Positions 10,438-21,857 of a DNA stretch of 64,000 bases are shown one piece after another. The notes beneath the pieces are model-generated. The model was not told the DNA's origin, did no database searches, and worked only from the letters and a program-made list of their open reading frames with translations. Origin of the DNA: Bacteroidota bacterium (GTDB taxonomy: Bacteria; Bacteroidota; Bacteroidia; Chitinophagales; Chitinophagaceae); NCBI GenBank assembly GCA_030706735.1, contig JAUZNZ010000006.1, positions 111,683 through 175,682 of the forward strand, in the 5' to 3' direction. Positions within the stretch are counted from its first letter, which is position 1, and each line of letters opens with the position of its first letter. The translations under genes and the position numbers were made by a program.

Positions 10438-10875
10438 ATGTTAAAACTGTACCCCTTGAGAACAAGATCCTTAAGACTGTTCACCGGCCTCATGGCCATG
10501 AACCTGGTGCTGGCGCTGGCCATCAGCAGCCCCTCCTTTGCGTCCGGCAGAACCAAAAACTCCGTCTTTCCACCGGTCTCCGCAGACACTAATAACGTCC
10601 ACAGCATTTTGGTGAACAAGTCGCTCGTCAGCAAGAAATACAAGATCGGCTTATATCCTGACGCCAGGAATGAAGTTCTTTTCTTCTCGGCGAACGGCGG
10701 AGAGAAGAAAGTCTATCAGTTATACCTTTTCGATATGGATGGCAAATTGGTCAACCAGGCCATCATCCGGAACCGGGAGACCACGGTACTGACCAACATA
10801 CCTGAGGGTAGCTACCTGTTCCAGGTGTTCAGCAATGACGAACGCATTGAAGACGGTCAATTGACCGTGAATTAA
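10438..10875 (+). CDS. Exported protein with sorting-domain-like beta domain
   Basis: The 145-residue protein has an N-terminal signal peptide (about residues 12-37, ending in SFASG) and a beta-sandwich-like region whose last 80 residues (VYQLYLFDMDGKLVNQ ... GSYLFQVFSNDERIEDGQLTV) resemble type IX secretion sorting domains. The protein is little more than that domain, so it may not be a T9SS cargo but a related small periplasmic protein. The function is unknown. The gene is flanked by near-identical 19-base direct repeats at 10390 and 10950. Confidence 0.65.
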   Translation: MLKLYPLRTRSLRLFTGLMAMNLVLALAISSPSFASGRTKNSVFPPVSADTNNVHSILVNKSLVSKKYKIGLYPDARNEVLFFSANGGEKKVYQLYLFDMDGKLVNQAIIRNRETTVLTNIPEGSYLFQVFSNDERIEDGQLTVN

Positions 10876-11015
10876 AATAACTAAAAAAACAACCAATAAG
10901 CAGGCGGGGAAATTGGTAAAATCCGAATATCCGAAAGGTTGAACAAACCTGATCCGTTCCCTATTTTTAAACACCCTTTAAAAACAAAGATTTTATTGAT
11001 CACTCCCCGCTGCGC

Positions 11016-13895
11016 TTATTGGGATTTTAGCTCTTCTTTCAGGAAGGCGGCCGTGAAGCTGCCTGTATCTTTTACCAGGTCCTCAGGCAGTCCTTCGAAA
11101 AGGATTCTTCCGCCTCCATCGCCGCCCTCCGGGCCCAGGTCGATTATATGATCGGCAACCTTAATGACATCCATATTGTGCTCGATTACCAGCACCGTAT
11201 TGCCGCGGTCCACCAACTTATTAAGTACATCCAGCAGATGGCGTATGTCCTCGAAGTGAAGGCCTGTCGTCGGCTCGTCGAGGATATAGAAGGTTTTTCC
11301 CGTATCCTTTTTGGATAGTTCCGTCCCCAACTTCACGCGTTGCGCCTCGCCGCCGCTCAGGGTAACTGCCGATTGCCCGAGGGTAATATAACCCAGGCCG
11401 ACTTCCTGCAGCACCTTGATCTTGCGGAAGAGGTAGGGTACGTTCTGAAAAAAAGCTACGGCTTCATCAACGGTCATGTCCAGGACATCGCTGATCGATT
11501 TGCCCTTGTACCTGATCTCCAGGGTCTCGCGATTGTATCTTTTTCCGTTGCATTTCTCGCAATGCACGTATACATCCGGCAGAAAATTCATTTCAATCAC
11601 CCGCATGCCGCCGCCTTCACAAACGTCACATCGGCCACTCTTTACGTTAAAGGAGAAGCGACCTGCATTGTAACCCCGGATCTTTGACTCCGGCACCGAG
11701 GCGAACAGGGTCCGTATATCCGCAAAAAACCCGCAATACGTCGCAGGATTGCTCCTGGGTGTGCGGCCGATCGGGGACTGGTCAATTTCAATGACCTTGT
11801 CGATATGTTCCAATCCTTTTATGGTCTTATGTTCCAGGGCGGTCATCCTCGATCCGAAAGCATGCCGGCTCAATACCGGATATAATGTTTCATTGATGAG
11901 TGTGGATTTGCCACTGCCACTGACACCGGTCACGACGATGAACTTTCCGAGAGGAAATTTCACATCGACGTTCTTGAGATTGTTACCCCTGGCTCCCTTT
12001 AACTCCAGGAAATTCCCGTTCCCTTTCCTCCTTTCAACAGGAACCGTGATCTTCCGGTGCCCATTGAGATAGGACGAGGTCAGGGTATCCAGCTTCAGCA
12101 GGGCCGGAGGACGTCCCTGCGCTACGATCCGACCGCCATGAGAACCCGCCCGGGGTCCGATATCCACCAGGTAGTCGGCAGCCATCATGATATCCTTATC
12201 ATGCTCCACGACCAGCACGCTGTTGCCGATATCCCTGAGATTTTTCAACGCAACGATTAGCCGTTGATTATCGCGCTGGTGAAGACCTATGCTGGGCTCG
12301 TCAAGCACGTAGGTGATGCCCTGCAGTTGGGATCCGATCTGCGTAGCCAAACGGATGCGCTGGGATTCGCCGCCGCTCAGGGTTCGCGAAGGGCGATCCA
12401 GGCTAAGATAGGTGAGGCCCACGTCTGTCAGGAATTGGAGCCTTTCGCGAATCTCTTTCAGGACGTCTTTCGCAATGCTGTTCTGTTTTGCACCGAGCCT
12501 GTCCTCTACCCCATCGAACCAGTCTACCAATTTATTCAGGTTCATAGCATTGAGCTCCGCGATATTTTTGTCGGCTACTTTGAACCAAAGGCTCTCTTTC
12601 TTCAGGCGTGCGCCGCCGCAGGTCTCACAGGTCTTCAACTCCATAAACTGTTCCACCCATTCCCTCAGCGAGTCGGAAGAATTGTTTCCGGCAAACCAAC
12701 GTTTCAACTGGTTGACAAGACCTTCATATTCGGTCGTGTAGATCTCCCCACTGGCCGCCGCCTCATCAAAGTCCAGGTCTATCTCTACCGGCCCCGTCTC
12801 ATTCCCGTATAGGATGAGGTTCAGGGACCGCTTCGACATGTCCTTCACGGCCGTATCGAGGCTGAAGCGGTTCTTTTTGGCAAGTGCCTGTACCTGCCTG
12901 AAGAAATAGGAGTCCCGTTCTTCCCCCAGGGGTGAGATCCCCCCTTCATTGATACTCTTTGATGGGTCGGGGATAATGGCGTCCATGCTGATCTGGTAAA
13001 CCGCCCCAAGGCCTTTGCAGGTCGGGCAGGCGCCATAAGGAGAATTAAAGGAAAAGCTGTTGGGTGAAGGTTCCTGGTAGCTTATACCCGTGTCTTCACA
13101 CATGAGCTGCTTGCTGTATTGAAATAGCCGGTTATCGTCGTTTACCAGCAGGAACAGGAGATCCTTTCCCAACTGCAGCGATTTTTGCACACTTTGACCA
13201 AGTCGTACCTTCATTTCGTCCGTTGCGGCCATGCGGTCCACCACCACCTCGATATCGTGGATCTTGTATCGATCCACCTGCATTTTGGGCGCCAGGTCCT
13301 TGATCTCGCCGTCAATACGCACCTTCAGGTAACCCCGCTTCCGAATGTCTTCAAACAATTCCCGATAATGGCCTTTACGGCCCCGAACGAGCGGGGCCAG
13401 GATGGTGATCTTTTTATTCCTGAATTTCCTGTAAATGTTGTCGATGATCTCCTCCTCACTGAATTTGACCATCTTCCGGCCGGTATTATAGGACCAGGCC
13501 TCCCCGATACGGGCATAGAGGAGACGAAGGAAGTCATAGATCTCCGTAACGGTGCCCACAGTGCTGCGAGGGTTCTTGTTGGTCGTTTTTTGTTCGATCG
13601 AGATCACCGGGCTCAGGCCGGTGATCTTATCTACGTCCGGCCTCTCCATGTCCCCGATGAACTGACGGGCATAGGCCCCGAAACTTTCCATGTAGCGCCG
13701 CTGGCCTTCCGCATAGATGGTATCAAAGGCGAGGGAGGACTTGCCGCTCCCGCTGATACCGGTAATCACGACCAGCTTGTTACGGGGAATACTAATATCG
13801 ATATTCTTCAGGTTGTGCACGCGCGCGCCGAAAACCTCGATGTTCTCCTCTTCAGGATCGCCGATCGCCTGTACCACTTTTTCTGAGATCTTCAT
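11016..13895 (-). CDS. uvrA: Excinuclease ABC subunit A
   Basis: The 959-residue protein is the damage-recognition ATPase of nucleotide excision repair. It has two ABC modules: the first Walker A is GISGSGKSS (about residues 47-55) and the second is GVSGSGKST (about 645-653), each followed by an LSGGESQR or LSGGEAQR signature. Zinc-binding cysteine pairs are visible in the CPTCKGLG-, CETCGG- and CDVCEGGG / CEKCNGK-type motifs. Length and domain order are those of a standard UvrA. UvrB is not in the window. Confidence 0.97.
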   Translation of the reverse strand: MKISEKVVQAIGDPEEENIEVFGARVHNLKNIDISIPRNKLVVITGISGSGKSSLAFDTIYAEGQRRYMESFGAYARQFIGDMERPDVDKITGLSPVISIEQKTTNKNPRSTVGTVTEIYDFLRLLYARIGEAWSYNTGRKMVKFSEEEIIDNIYRKFRNKKITILAPLVRGRKGHYRELFEDIRKRGYLKVRIDGEIKDLAPKMQVDRYKIHDIEVVVDRMAATDEMKVRLGQSVQKSLQLGKDLLFLLVNDDNRLFQYSKQLMCEDTGISYQEPSPNSFSFNSPYGACPTCKGLGAVYQISMDAIIPDPSKSINEGGISPLGEERDSYFFRQVQALAKKNRFSLDTAVKDMSKRSLNLILYGNETGPVEIDLDFDEAAASGEIYTTEYEGLVNQLKRWFAGNNSSDSLREWVEQFMELKTCETCGGARLKKESLWFKVADKNIAELNAMNLNKLVDWFDGVEDRLGAKQNSIAKDVLKEIRERLQFLTDVGLTYLSLDRPSRTLSGGESQRIRLATQIGSQLQGITYVLDEPSIGLHQRDNQRLIVALKNLRDIGNSVLVVEHDKDIMMAADYLVDIGPRAGSHGGRIVAQGRPPALLKLDTLTSSYLNGHRKITVPVERRKGNGNFLELKGARGNNLKNVDVKFPLGKFIVVTGVSGSGKSTLINETLYPVLSRHAFGSRMTALEHKTIKGLEHIDKVIEIDQSPIGRTPRSNPATYCGFFADIRTLFASVPESKIRGYNAGRFSFNVKSGRCDVCEGGGMRVIEMNFLPDVYVHCEKCNGKRYNRETLEIRYKGKSISDVLDMTVDEAVAFFQNVPYLFRKIKVLQEVGLGYITLGQSAVTLSGGEAQRVKLGTELSKKDTGKTFYILDEPTTGLHFEDIRHLLDVLNKLVDRGNTVLVIEHNMDVIKVADHIIDLGPEGGDGGGRILFEGLPEDLVKDTGSFTAAFLKEELKSQ

Positions 13896-13980
13896 ACCAG
13901 GATGCTGACTTATATGGGGGATAAAAATGAAGGGCTAAGGTAAGAACATTTATCAAGGCGGATGGTTTGAAACGGTCAAC

Positions 13981-14015
13981 AAAAAAAAGGGACTGGCGCG
14001 CATTGCGTCAGTCCC
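13981..14015 (-). terminator. Rho-independent terminator of the DUF4382 gene
   Basis: On the minus strand an 11-base-pair stem (arms 13989-13999 and 14005-14015, one G-T pair) with a five-base loop is followed directly by eight T residues. It lies 25 bases after the stop of the DUF4382 lipoprotein gene. Confidence 0.9.
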
Positions 14016-14039
14016 CGGGCTCCCGATGGAGGTAATCGC

Positions 14040-14927
14040 TTATTTATGAAGGGTAATGGTAGGAATCTGCACCACTTTCATCGAATCCACGACGATGTTG
14101 TTGATGGTGGTGTCCTTATATCCATTATGCCCCTTGAAGTTGATCGAATAGGTGCCGGCCGGAACGCCCCTGAAAAGGTAATTGCCGCCATAATTAGGTA
14201 TCGCATAAAGCGTATCGCCCGCATTGTAGGCTGTCACCAGCGGAGAAGCGCCTTGCGGCAATATCCTGCCCTGTATCTTCGCCATGACGTGATCATTGAA
14301 CACGGTGAAATAAGGCTTCAACAGGAAAGTGCCGTTCCAGAAAAAGATAGAGCGCCCAAGGTTGAAATCAAGCCACATCTTGAATTCGTTGTTCGTGACT
14401 TCAGACACGTTCGTCCTCGCGACATTAATGGTGAAATATGGATTGGGACCAAAAACTTCCAACGGATAGGAGGTAGTACTGTCCGTGAATACCGTGTTGT
14501 CAGAACCAAGCGTGATCCTGATCTTCAGCACCTTTCCGTTCGTGACGAGGCCGGAAGCCAGCAACGTATCTGCGCCATTCCTCAGCTGCAGCAGATCGTA
14601 TACGCCCGGTGTAATGGAAAGCGTGTCCCAAATGACCGACTTGTGGTCATGGTCCCGATGCCAGCCCCAATAGTTATCATCCCACTGATCATCCCTGTCG
14701 GAGTCGGTCTGCCTGACGGCGGTATCGACCTCCACGGCCACCTGCCTGATATCGATCAGCACTTTTGATAGCTGGACGGGATCATCCATCATGTAAATAG
14801 AAACCTTCGATTTGCCGGGAGGGATGTTCGGGTTCGAGCCGGCAGAGTTGTTCTTATTACAGGCGAAAAAGAATAAAAGGACAGCCATGCCGAAGCTCGC
14901 GGCAAGCCACTTGGTTAACGTTTTCAT
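14040..14927 (-). CDS. DUF4382 domain lipoprotein
   Basis: The 295-residue protein has a lipoprotein signal peptide ending in FFFACNKN (lipobox Cys23), then the DUF4382 domain recognised by KVSIYMMDDP near residue 45, VLIDIRQVAVEVD and the GVYDLLQLRNG segment. A C-terminal carboxypeptidase-regulatory-like or Ig-like repeat (QGRILPQGASPLVTAYN ... VPAGTYSINF) follows. The protein is probably anchored in the outer membrane or periplasmic face. DUF4382 proteins have no established function. A strong terminator follows the gene. Confidence 0.85.
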   Translation of the reverse strand: MKTLTKWLAASFGMAVLLFFFACNKNNSAGSNPNIPPGKSKVSIYMMDDPVQLSKVLIDIRQVAVEVDTAVRQTDSDRDDQWDDNYWGWHRDHDHKSVIWDTLSITPGVYDLLQLRNGADTLLASGLVTNGKVLKIRITLGSDNTVFTDSTTSYPLEVFGPNPYFTINVARTNVSEVTNNEFKMWLDFNLGRSIFFWNGTFLLKPYFTVFNDHVMAKIQGRILPQGASPLVTAYNAGDTLYAIPNYGGNYLFRGVPAGTYSINFKGHNGYKDTTINNIVVDSMKVVQIPTITLHK

Positions 14928-15086
14928 GTTTGTAAAGTTTTATAGGTAGAGATCTCCCATTCGTCATTATTAAGGTTTTCAAAAACCGTTCCAATCTGCG
15001 TTATCCGTGCGTTAATCTCTTTGGTTGAACCACTCAAAGAAATTCACATAGTCTTGTATATCAATGCTGTTAACAAAAGGCAAAAA

Positions 15087-15117
15087 TTGTTCAGGACGAT
15101 AGAATTTGTTACCTTGG
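15087..15117 (+). promoter_or_regulatory. Candidate promoter of the haloperoxidase-like gene
   Basis: TTG at 15087-15089 and TACCTTGG at 15110-15117 are 20 bases apart, one mismatch from the Bacteroidota consensus TAnnTTTG. The site is 57 bases before the chosen start codon, which supports that start over the upstream ATG at 15021. Confidence 0.55.
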
Positions 15118-15173
15118 CTCCGCTTTTACTTGTGATCGTATTTTATCAACGCGGTCAACAAGCACATGATTAT

Positions 15174-16508
15174 ATGAAAAATATTCTATTTGCGGCCTCT
15201 ATCGCACTAGCTCTCACTGCCTGCCATTCCAAATCGGATTATGACAAGATCTTCAAGGATCCGATCCTTTACAGCAATACTGTTCATCAGCTGAATACGG
15301 TGGTCATGGGCAATAATTTCGGCCCGATCGTGGCATCGCGTAACTATATGTATGCGGCAGTGGCCGGCTATGAGGTCATTGCCGGCGGCTATCCCGATCA
15401 ATACCGTTCGCTTGCAGGACAGCTTCATGGTCTTACTGCAGTTCCCGCGCCTCCGCCGGGACAATCAATCAGTTTCGAACTGGCGTCTCTCCTCGCTTAT
15501 TGCAAGTTAGGGGAGGCCGTAACTTTTCCGGAAGGCAGTATGAAAGAATACGTCGACAGCCTCAAGAATATGGCAACGGATCATGGCATGTCCTCGGCCA
15601 CACTCTCCAATACGATCGCCTATGCGGATACGGTTGCTTCCGTGATCATGAAATGGAGCAAGGGCGATAATTATGCCCGGACCCGGGGCGCCTCCGAATA
15701 TAGCGTGAAGGACTCGCCGGGTCGCTGGGTGCCTACCCCGCCTGCCTATGCCCCGGCCATGGAGCCCCATTGGAGGGAGATCCGGACGCTGGTGATCGAC
15801 AGTCCCCGTCAGTTCCTGCCGCCGCCGCCCTACCCGTTCAACATGACCGACAAGAATAGCCCCTATTACCAACAAGTGAAACTGAGCGAGAATGTCGATG
15901 ACAGCCTGAGTCCGGAACAGGCCCAGATCGCTGATTTCTGGGACGACAATCCGTTCAAGCTGAACGTTTCCGGTCACCTGATGTTCGGCACCAAGAAATT
16001 CTCACCGGGGGGCCACTGGATGAGCATTGTGGGTATCGCGGCCCAAAAGTCGGGCGCGGACTTTCCGAAAACCGTTTATGCCTATGCCAAGACGGCGATC
16101 GCCTTGTTCGATTCGTTCATTCAATGCTGGAATATAAAATACACGTACAATACCCTGCGTCCGGAGACGGCGATAAACAAATATCTCGATCCCAACTGGC
16201 GGCCGCATTTACAGACCCCACCTTTTCCTGAATATACATGTGGCCATTGCACCATTTCGGCCTCCTCTGCCGAAGCGTTGACCAGTGTATTCGGTGACCA
16301 TTTCGCGTACACGGACACGACGGAACTGGAATTCGGCATTCCCAGCAGGTCCTTCAGCTCTTTCCGCGATGCGGCTGCCGAAACGGAAAAATCACGTTTC
16401 TACGGAGGCATTCATTTTCAGTATTGCTGTGAAAGAAGCCACGTTATGGGTACCCAGGTAGGAGCATTTGTCGTCGATCATCTCAAGATGAAAAAGAAGG
16501 ACGACTGA
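15174..16508 (+). CDS. Vanadium-dependent haloperoxidase / PAP2-superfamily lipoprotein
   Basis: The 444-residue protein starts MKNILFAASIALALTACHS, a lipoprotein signal with a lipobox ending at a cysteine. The C-terminal half carries the vanadium haloperoxidase/PAP2 core: GGHWMSIVGIAA, RPETAIN, CGHCTISASSAEAL (catalytic-type His after Gly) and GGIHFQYC with the second His, then the H-containing helix VMGTQVG. Such proteins are either halide-oxidising enzymes or acid phosphatases; which applies here cannot be decided by eye. I chose the ATG at 15174 because it gives a proper lipoprotein signal; the upstream extension lies over the promoter. Confidence 0.82.
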   Translation: MKNILFAASIALALTACHSKSDYDKIFKDPILYSNTVHQLNTVVMGNNFGPIVASRNYMYAAVAGYEVIAGGYPDQYRSLAGQLHGLTAVPAPPPGQSISFELASLLAYCKLGEAVTFPEGSMKEYVDSLKNMATDHGMSSATLSNTIAYADTVASVIMKWSKGDNYARTRGASEYSVKDSPGRWVPTPPAYAPAMEPHWREIRTLVIDSPRQFLPPPPYPFNMTDKNSPYYQQVKLSENVDDSLSPEQAQIADFWDDNPFKLNVSGHLMFGTKKFSPGGHWMSIVGIAAQKSGADFPKTVYAYAKTAIALFDSFIQCWNIKYTYNTLRPETAINKYLDPNWRPHLQTPPFPEYTCGHCTISASSAEALTSVFGDHFAYTDTTELEFGIPSRSFSSFRDAAAETEKSRFYGGIHFQYCCERSHVMGTQVGAFVVDHLKMKKKDD

Positions 16509-16539
16509 CCTGCGGTCCGGGAGAAAAAGGGATAGAAAT

Positions 16540-16571
16540 TTGGAAATGTAAGAAAAGCCGCATTATCTTTG
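16540..16571 (+). promoter_or_regulatory. Promoter of the SAM riboswitch / methionine operon
   Basis: TTG at 16540-16542 and TATCTTTG at 16564-16571 are separated by 21 bases, a full match to the Bacteroidota -33/-7 elements. The riboswitch begins 19 bases after the -7 box. Confidence 0.8.
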
Positions 16572-16589
16572 TGCCAGTTCTTAACATCT

Positions 16590-16706
16590 CTTATCAAGAA
16601 AGGCTGAGGGAAATGGCCCGATGAAGCCTTGACAACCTGCCAGGTATCGCGTTGCGAGCCAGGTAAGGTGCCAACTCCAGCCCGATGGACAATCGGGACA
16701 GATAAG
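16590..16706 (+). ncRNA. SAM-I riboswitch
   Basis: The element opens with CTTATC and closes with GATAAG (P1), and contains the SAM-I core: the AAGGCTGAGGGA turn, GGCCCGATGAAGCC, CAACCTGCC and GGTGCCAACTCC. Then comes the CCCGATGGACAATCGGG hairpin (P4). It senses S-adenosylmethionine in the leader of the methionine genes. A terminator with nine T residues follows at 16747-16776, so the switch probably acts on transcription: high SAM stabilises P1 and lets the terminator form. Confidence 0.95.
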
Positions 16707-16746
16707 TCAGATCCAGCCTTGACAATATTCATCTGCTATATTCAAG

Positions 16747-16776
16747 CTCTTCTGACTGTCAGAAGAGTTTTTTTTT
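16747..16776 (+). terminator. Riboswitch-controlled terminator
   Basis: A perfect nine-base-pair stem (16747-16755 with 16759-16767) with a three-base loop is followed by nine T residues. It sits between the SAM-I aptamer and the first methionine gene and is the expected expression platform. Confidence 0.9.
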
Positions 16777-16826
16777 GGTAAGTGGTGTCGCTGAACCCCA
16801 TTATTTACAATTAAAAATGTTAAATC

Positions 16827-19517
<2,691 letters not shown>

Positions 19518-19518
<1 letters not shown>

Positions 19519-20564
19519 TGAGCGCTCCTTTGCAGGTATTCACGCAGGAAGGGCCGTTCGAACTGGAGTCGGGAGCCTGCCTGCCGCATTATCACCTGGC
19601 GTATACCACGCATGGAAGGCTGAATGGGTCGGGGGACAATGTGGTATGGATCTTTCATGCACTTACGGCCAACAGCGATCCGGCACAATGGTGGCCCGGA
19701 TTGGTTGGGGAGGGCAAGTTATTCGATCCTGATCGCCACTTTATCGTATGTGTCAATATGCCCGGCAGTTGTTACGGCAGCATCGGGCCCTTGAGCATTA
19801 AGCCGGGCACCGATGAACCCTATTACCATGATTTCCCGTTCTTCACGACGCGGGACATGATCAGGGCCTACCGTCCTTTACGGGAATTCCTGGGCATCAA
19901 CCGGATCCATATGGGCATCGGTGGCAGCATGGGGGGCCAGCAATTACTGGAGTGGGCGATCGAAGAACCGGAACTTTTCCAATACATCGTTCCCATCGCC
20001 ACCAACGCCAGGCACTCGCCGTGGGGGATCGCATTTAATACGTCGCAGCGGATGGCCATTGAGGCCGATGAGACCTGGAAACAAAGAAAAGAGGAAGCGG
20101 GCAGGGCGGGGATGAGGGCCGCGAGGGCTACCGCCCTGCTTTCTTACCGCCATTACGATACCTATATGAAGTTGCAGCCCGGGGATCATGCAGACTCCTA
20201 CCAACGGTACCAGGGCGAAAAGCTGGTAAGGCGCTTTTCCGCGTTCAGCTATTATACCCTGAGCCAAAGTATGGACTCCCATGACACGGGGAGGGGACGG
20301 GGAGGTCCGGAATTCGCTTTGCAACGCATCCGTGCCCATACGTTAGTGATAGGCATAGGGACGGACATTCTTTTTCCATTGACGGAACAGGAGTATCTGG
20401 CTGCCCAAATCCCGGGGGCGGTGTTTGTCGACATCCCGTCGTTGTATGGCCATGACGGCTTTCTGCTGGAATTTGAACAGATCGAAAAACTGGTTAGGGA
20501 TTTTGTCCGAAAGGAAGTGCAGGAGGAGGGGCCACTTGAAAAAAACAGGTTGGATTTGCCGTAA
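19518..20564 (+). CDS. metX: Homoserine O-acetyltransferase
   Basis: The 348-residue alpha/beta hydrolase transfers acetyl from acetyl-CoA to homoserine, making the MetY substrate. The nucleophile is Ser137 in GGSMGG, the oxyanion region is FHALTANSDP, and the Asp (GTDILFPLTEQ) and His (YGHDGFLLE) of the triad are in place. The substrate-binding arginine lies in the N-terminal half as in MetX. It lies between metY and the homoserine dehydrogenase, so the cluster covers the steps from aspartate semialdehyde to homocysteine. Confidence 0.95.
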
Positions 20565-20600
20565 AATTGCGGAAATTTGCACTCCTTTAATTTTAATTCA

Positions 20601-21857
20601 ATGGAAACACATAAGCAGCTCACGATCGGCTTGTTTGGATTTGGCGTGGTGGGCGAAGGATTGTATAAGGTTTTGCAGCAAACCCCCTCCCTGAAGGCAT
20701 CGATCAAAAGGGTCTGCATCAAGAACCCGAAGAAGAAAAGAGAGGCGCCGGCTGATCTGTTCACGACCGATCGCGATGAGCTCCTCTTCGATCCGGGGAT
20801 CAATGTCATCGTGGAAGTGATCAATGAATCCGGGCCGGCATTCGAGATCGTGTCTACCGCGCTCAGACAAGGCAAGGATGTGGTGAGCGCGAGCAAGAAG
20901 ATGATCGCGGAGCACCTGCGTGAGTTGTTGGCGCTTCAGCAGCAGACGGGTCAGTCCTTTTTGTATGAGGCGGCTGCCTGCGCATCGATCCCGGTCGTAC
21001 GTAATCTGGAAGAATATTACGACAATGACCTGCTTCATTCCATCAAGGCCATTGTCAACGGCAGTACGAATTTCATCCTCACCAAGATGTTCGAAGATAA
21101 GCTGGATTTCCAGCAGGCCCTGCTACTGGCCCAGCAGCTTGGCTTCGCCGAGAGCGACCCTTCGCTCGATGTGGAAGGCTATGATGCGGCCAATAAATGG
21201 ACCTTTCTGCTCACACATGCCTACGGGATCGTGGAAGATACCGGCAACCTGGTATTCAACGGTATCCAAAATATTCAGGCCGGGGATGCAGCCGTGGCAA
21301 GGGAAAAGCATTACGATATCAAGCTGGTGGCTCAGGCCAAGAAGCTTGAAACGGGCAAAGTGGCTGCTTTTGTGCTGCCTCAGTTCGTAAAGGCAGACGA
21401 TCATCTCGCCTTCGTGAAGAATGAATATAACGGCGTGGTCATCGAAAGCGGTTTTGCGGACAAGCAATTCTTTTATGGCAAGGGCGCCGGCTCTTTTCCT
21501 ACGGCTTCGGCGGTATTAAGCGATCTATCTGCACTCCGATATCAATATAAGTACGAATACAAGAAACTTTATCATCATACTCCTCATGAACTCACGGACG
21601 ATTTTTACGTTCGCGCCTATGTCAGTTTCGATGATTGGAAATATATTCCCCGGGACCGGTTCGAATGGATCGAAGAATGGCACGCCGAAACGGACCGCAA
21701 ATACCTGGTTGGTGTCGTCCACTTTCGCGAGATCAAGGAACATGGGTGGTGGAGGGAGAACAACACGTCCCTCGTGCTGACGCCGGAACCGATCATCGAA
21801 GATGTGGAGATCAGAAAGCTGAAGAAAAAGAGCCTGGAACTGGCTGGCATTATATAG
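20601..21857 (+). CDS. hom: Homoserine dehydrogenase (monofunctional)
   Basis: The 418-residue enzyme reduces aspartate semialdehyde to homoserine, the substrate of MetX. The NAD(P)-binding motif is GLFGFGVVGEGLYKVL at residues 11-26, followed by the family patterns SASKKMIAEH, NGSTNFILTKM and DPSLDVEGYDAANK. There is no aspartokinase domain; the C-terminal region after about residue 330 is not obviously an ACT domain. The ATG at 20601 is preferred over 20577 because it is the usual start and leaves a gap after metX. It is convergent with the ABC gene, overlapping it by 8 bases. Confidence 0.95.
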   Translation: METHKQLTIGLFGFGVVGEGLYKVLQQTPSLKASIKRVCIKNPKKKREAPADLFTTDRDELLFDPGINVIVEVINESGPAFEIVSTALRQGKDVVSASKKMIAEHLRELLALQQQTGQSFLYEAAACASIPVVRNLEEYYDNDLLHSIKAIVNGSTNFILTKMFEDKLDFQQALLLAQQLGFAESDPSLDVEGYDAANKWTFLLTHAYGIVEDTGNLVFNGIQNIQAGDAAVAREKHYDIKLVAQAKKLETGKVAAFVLPQFVKADDHLAFVKNEYNGVVIESGFADKQFFYGKGAGSFPTASAVLSDLSALRYQYKYEYKKLYHHTPHELTDDFYVRAYVSFDDWKYIPRDRFEWIEEWHAETDRKYLVGVVHFREIKEHGWWRENNTSLVLTPEPIIEDVEIRKLKKKSLELAGII

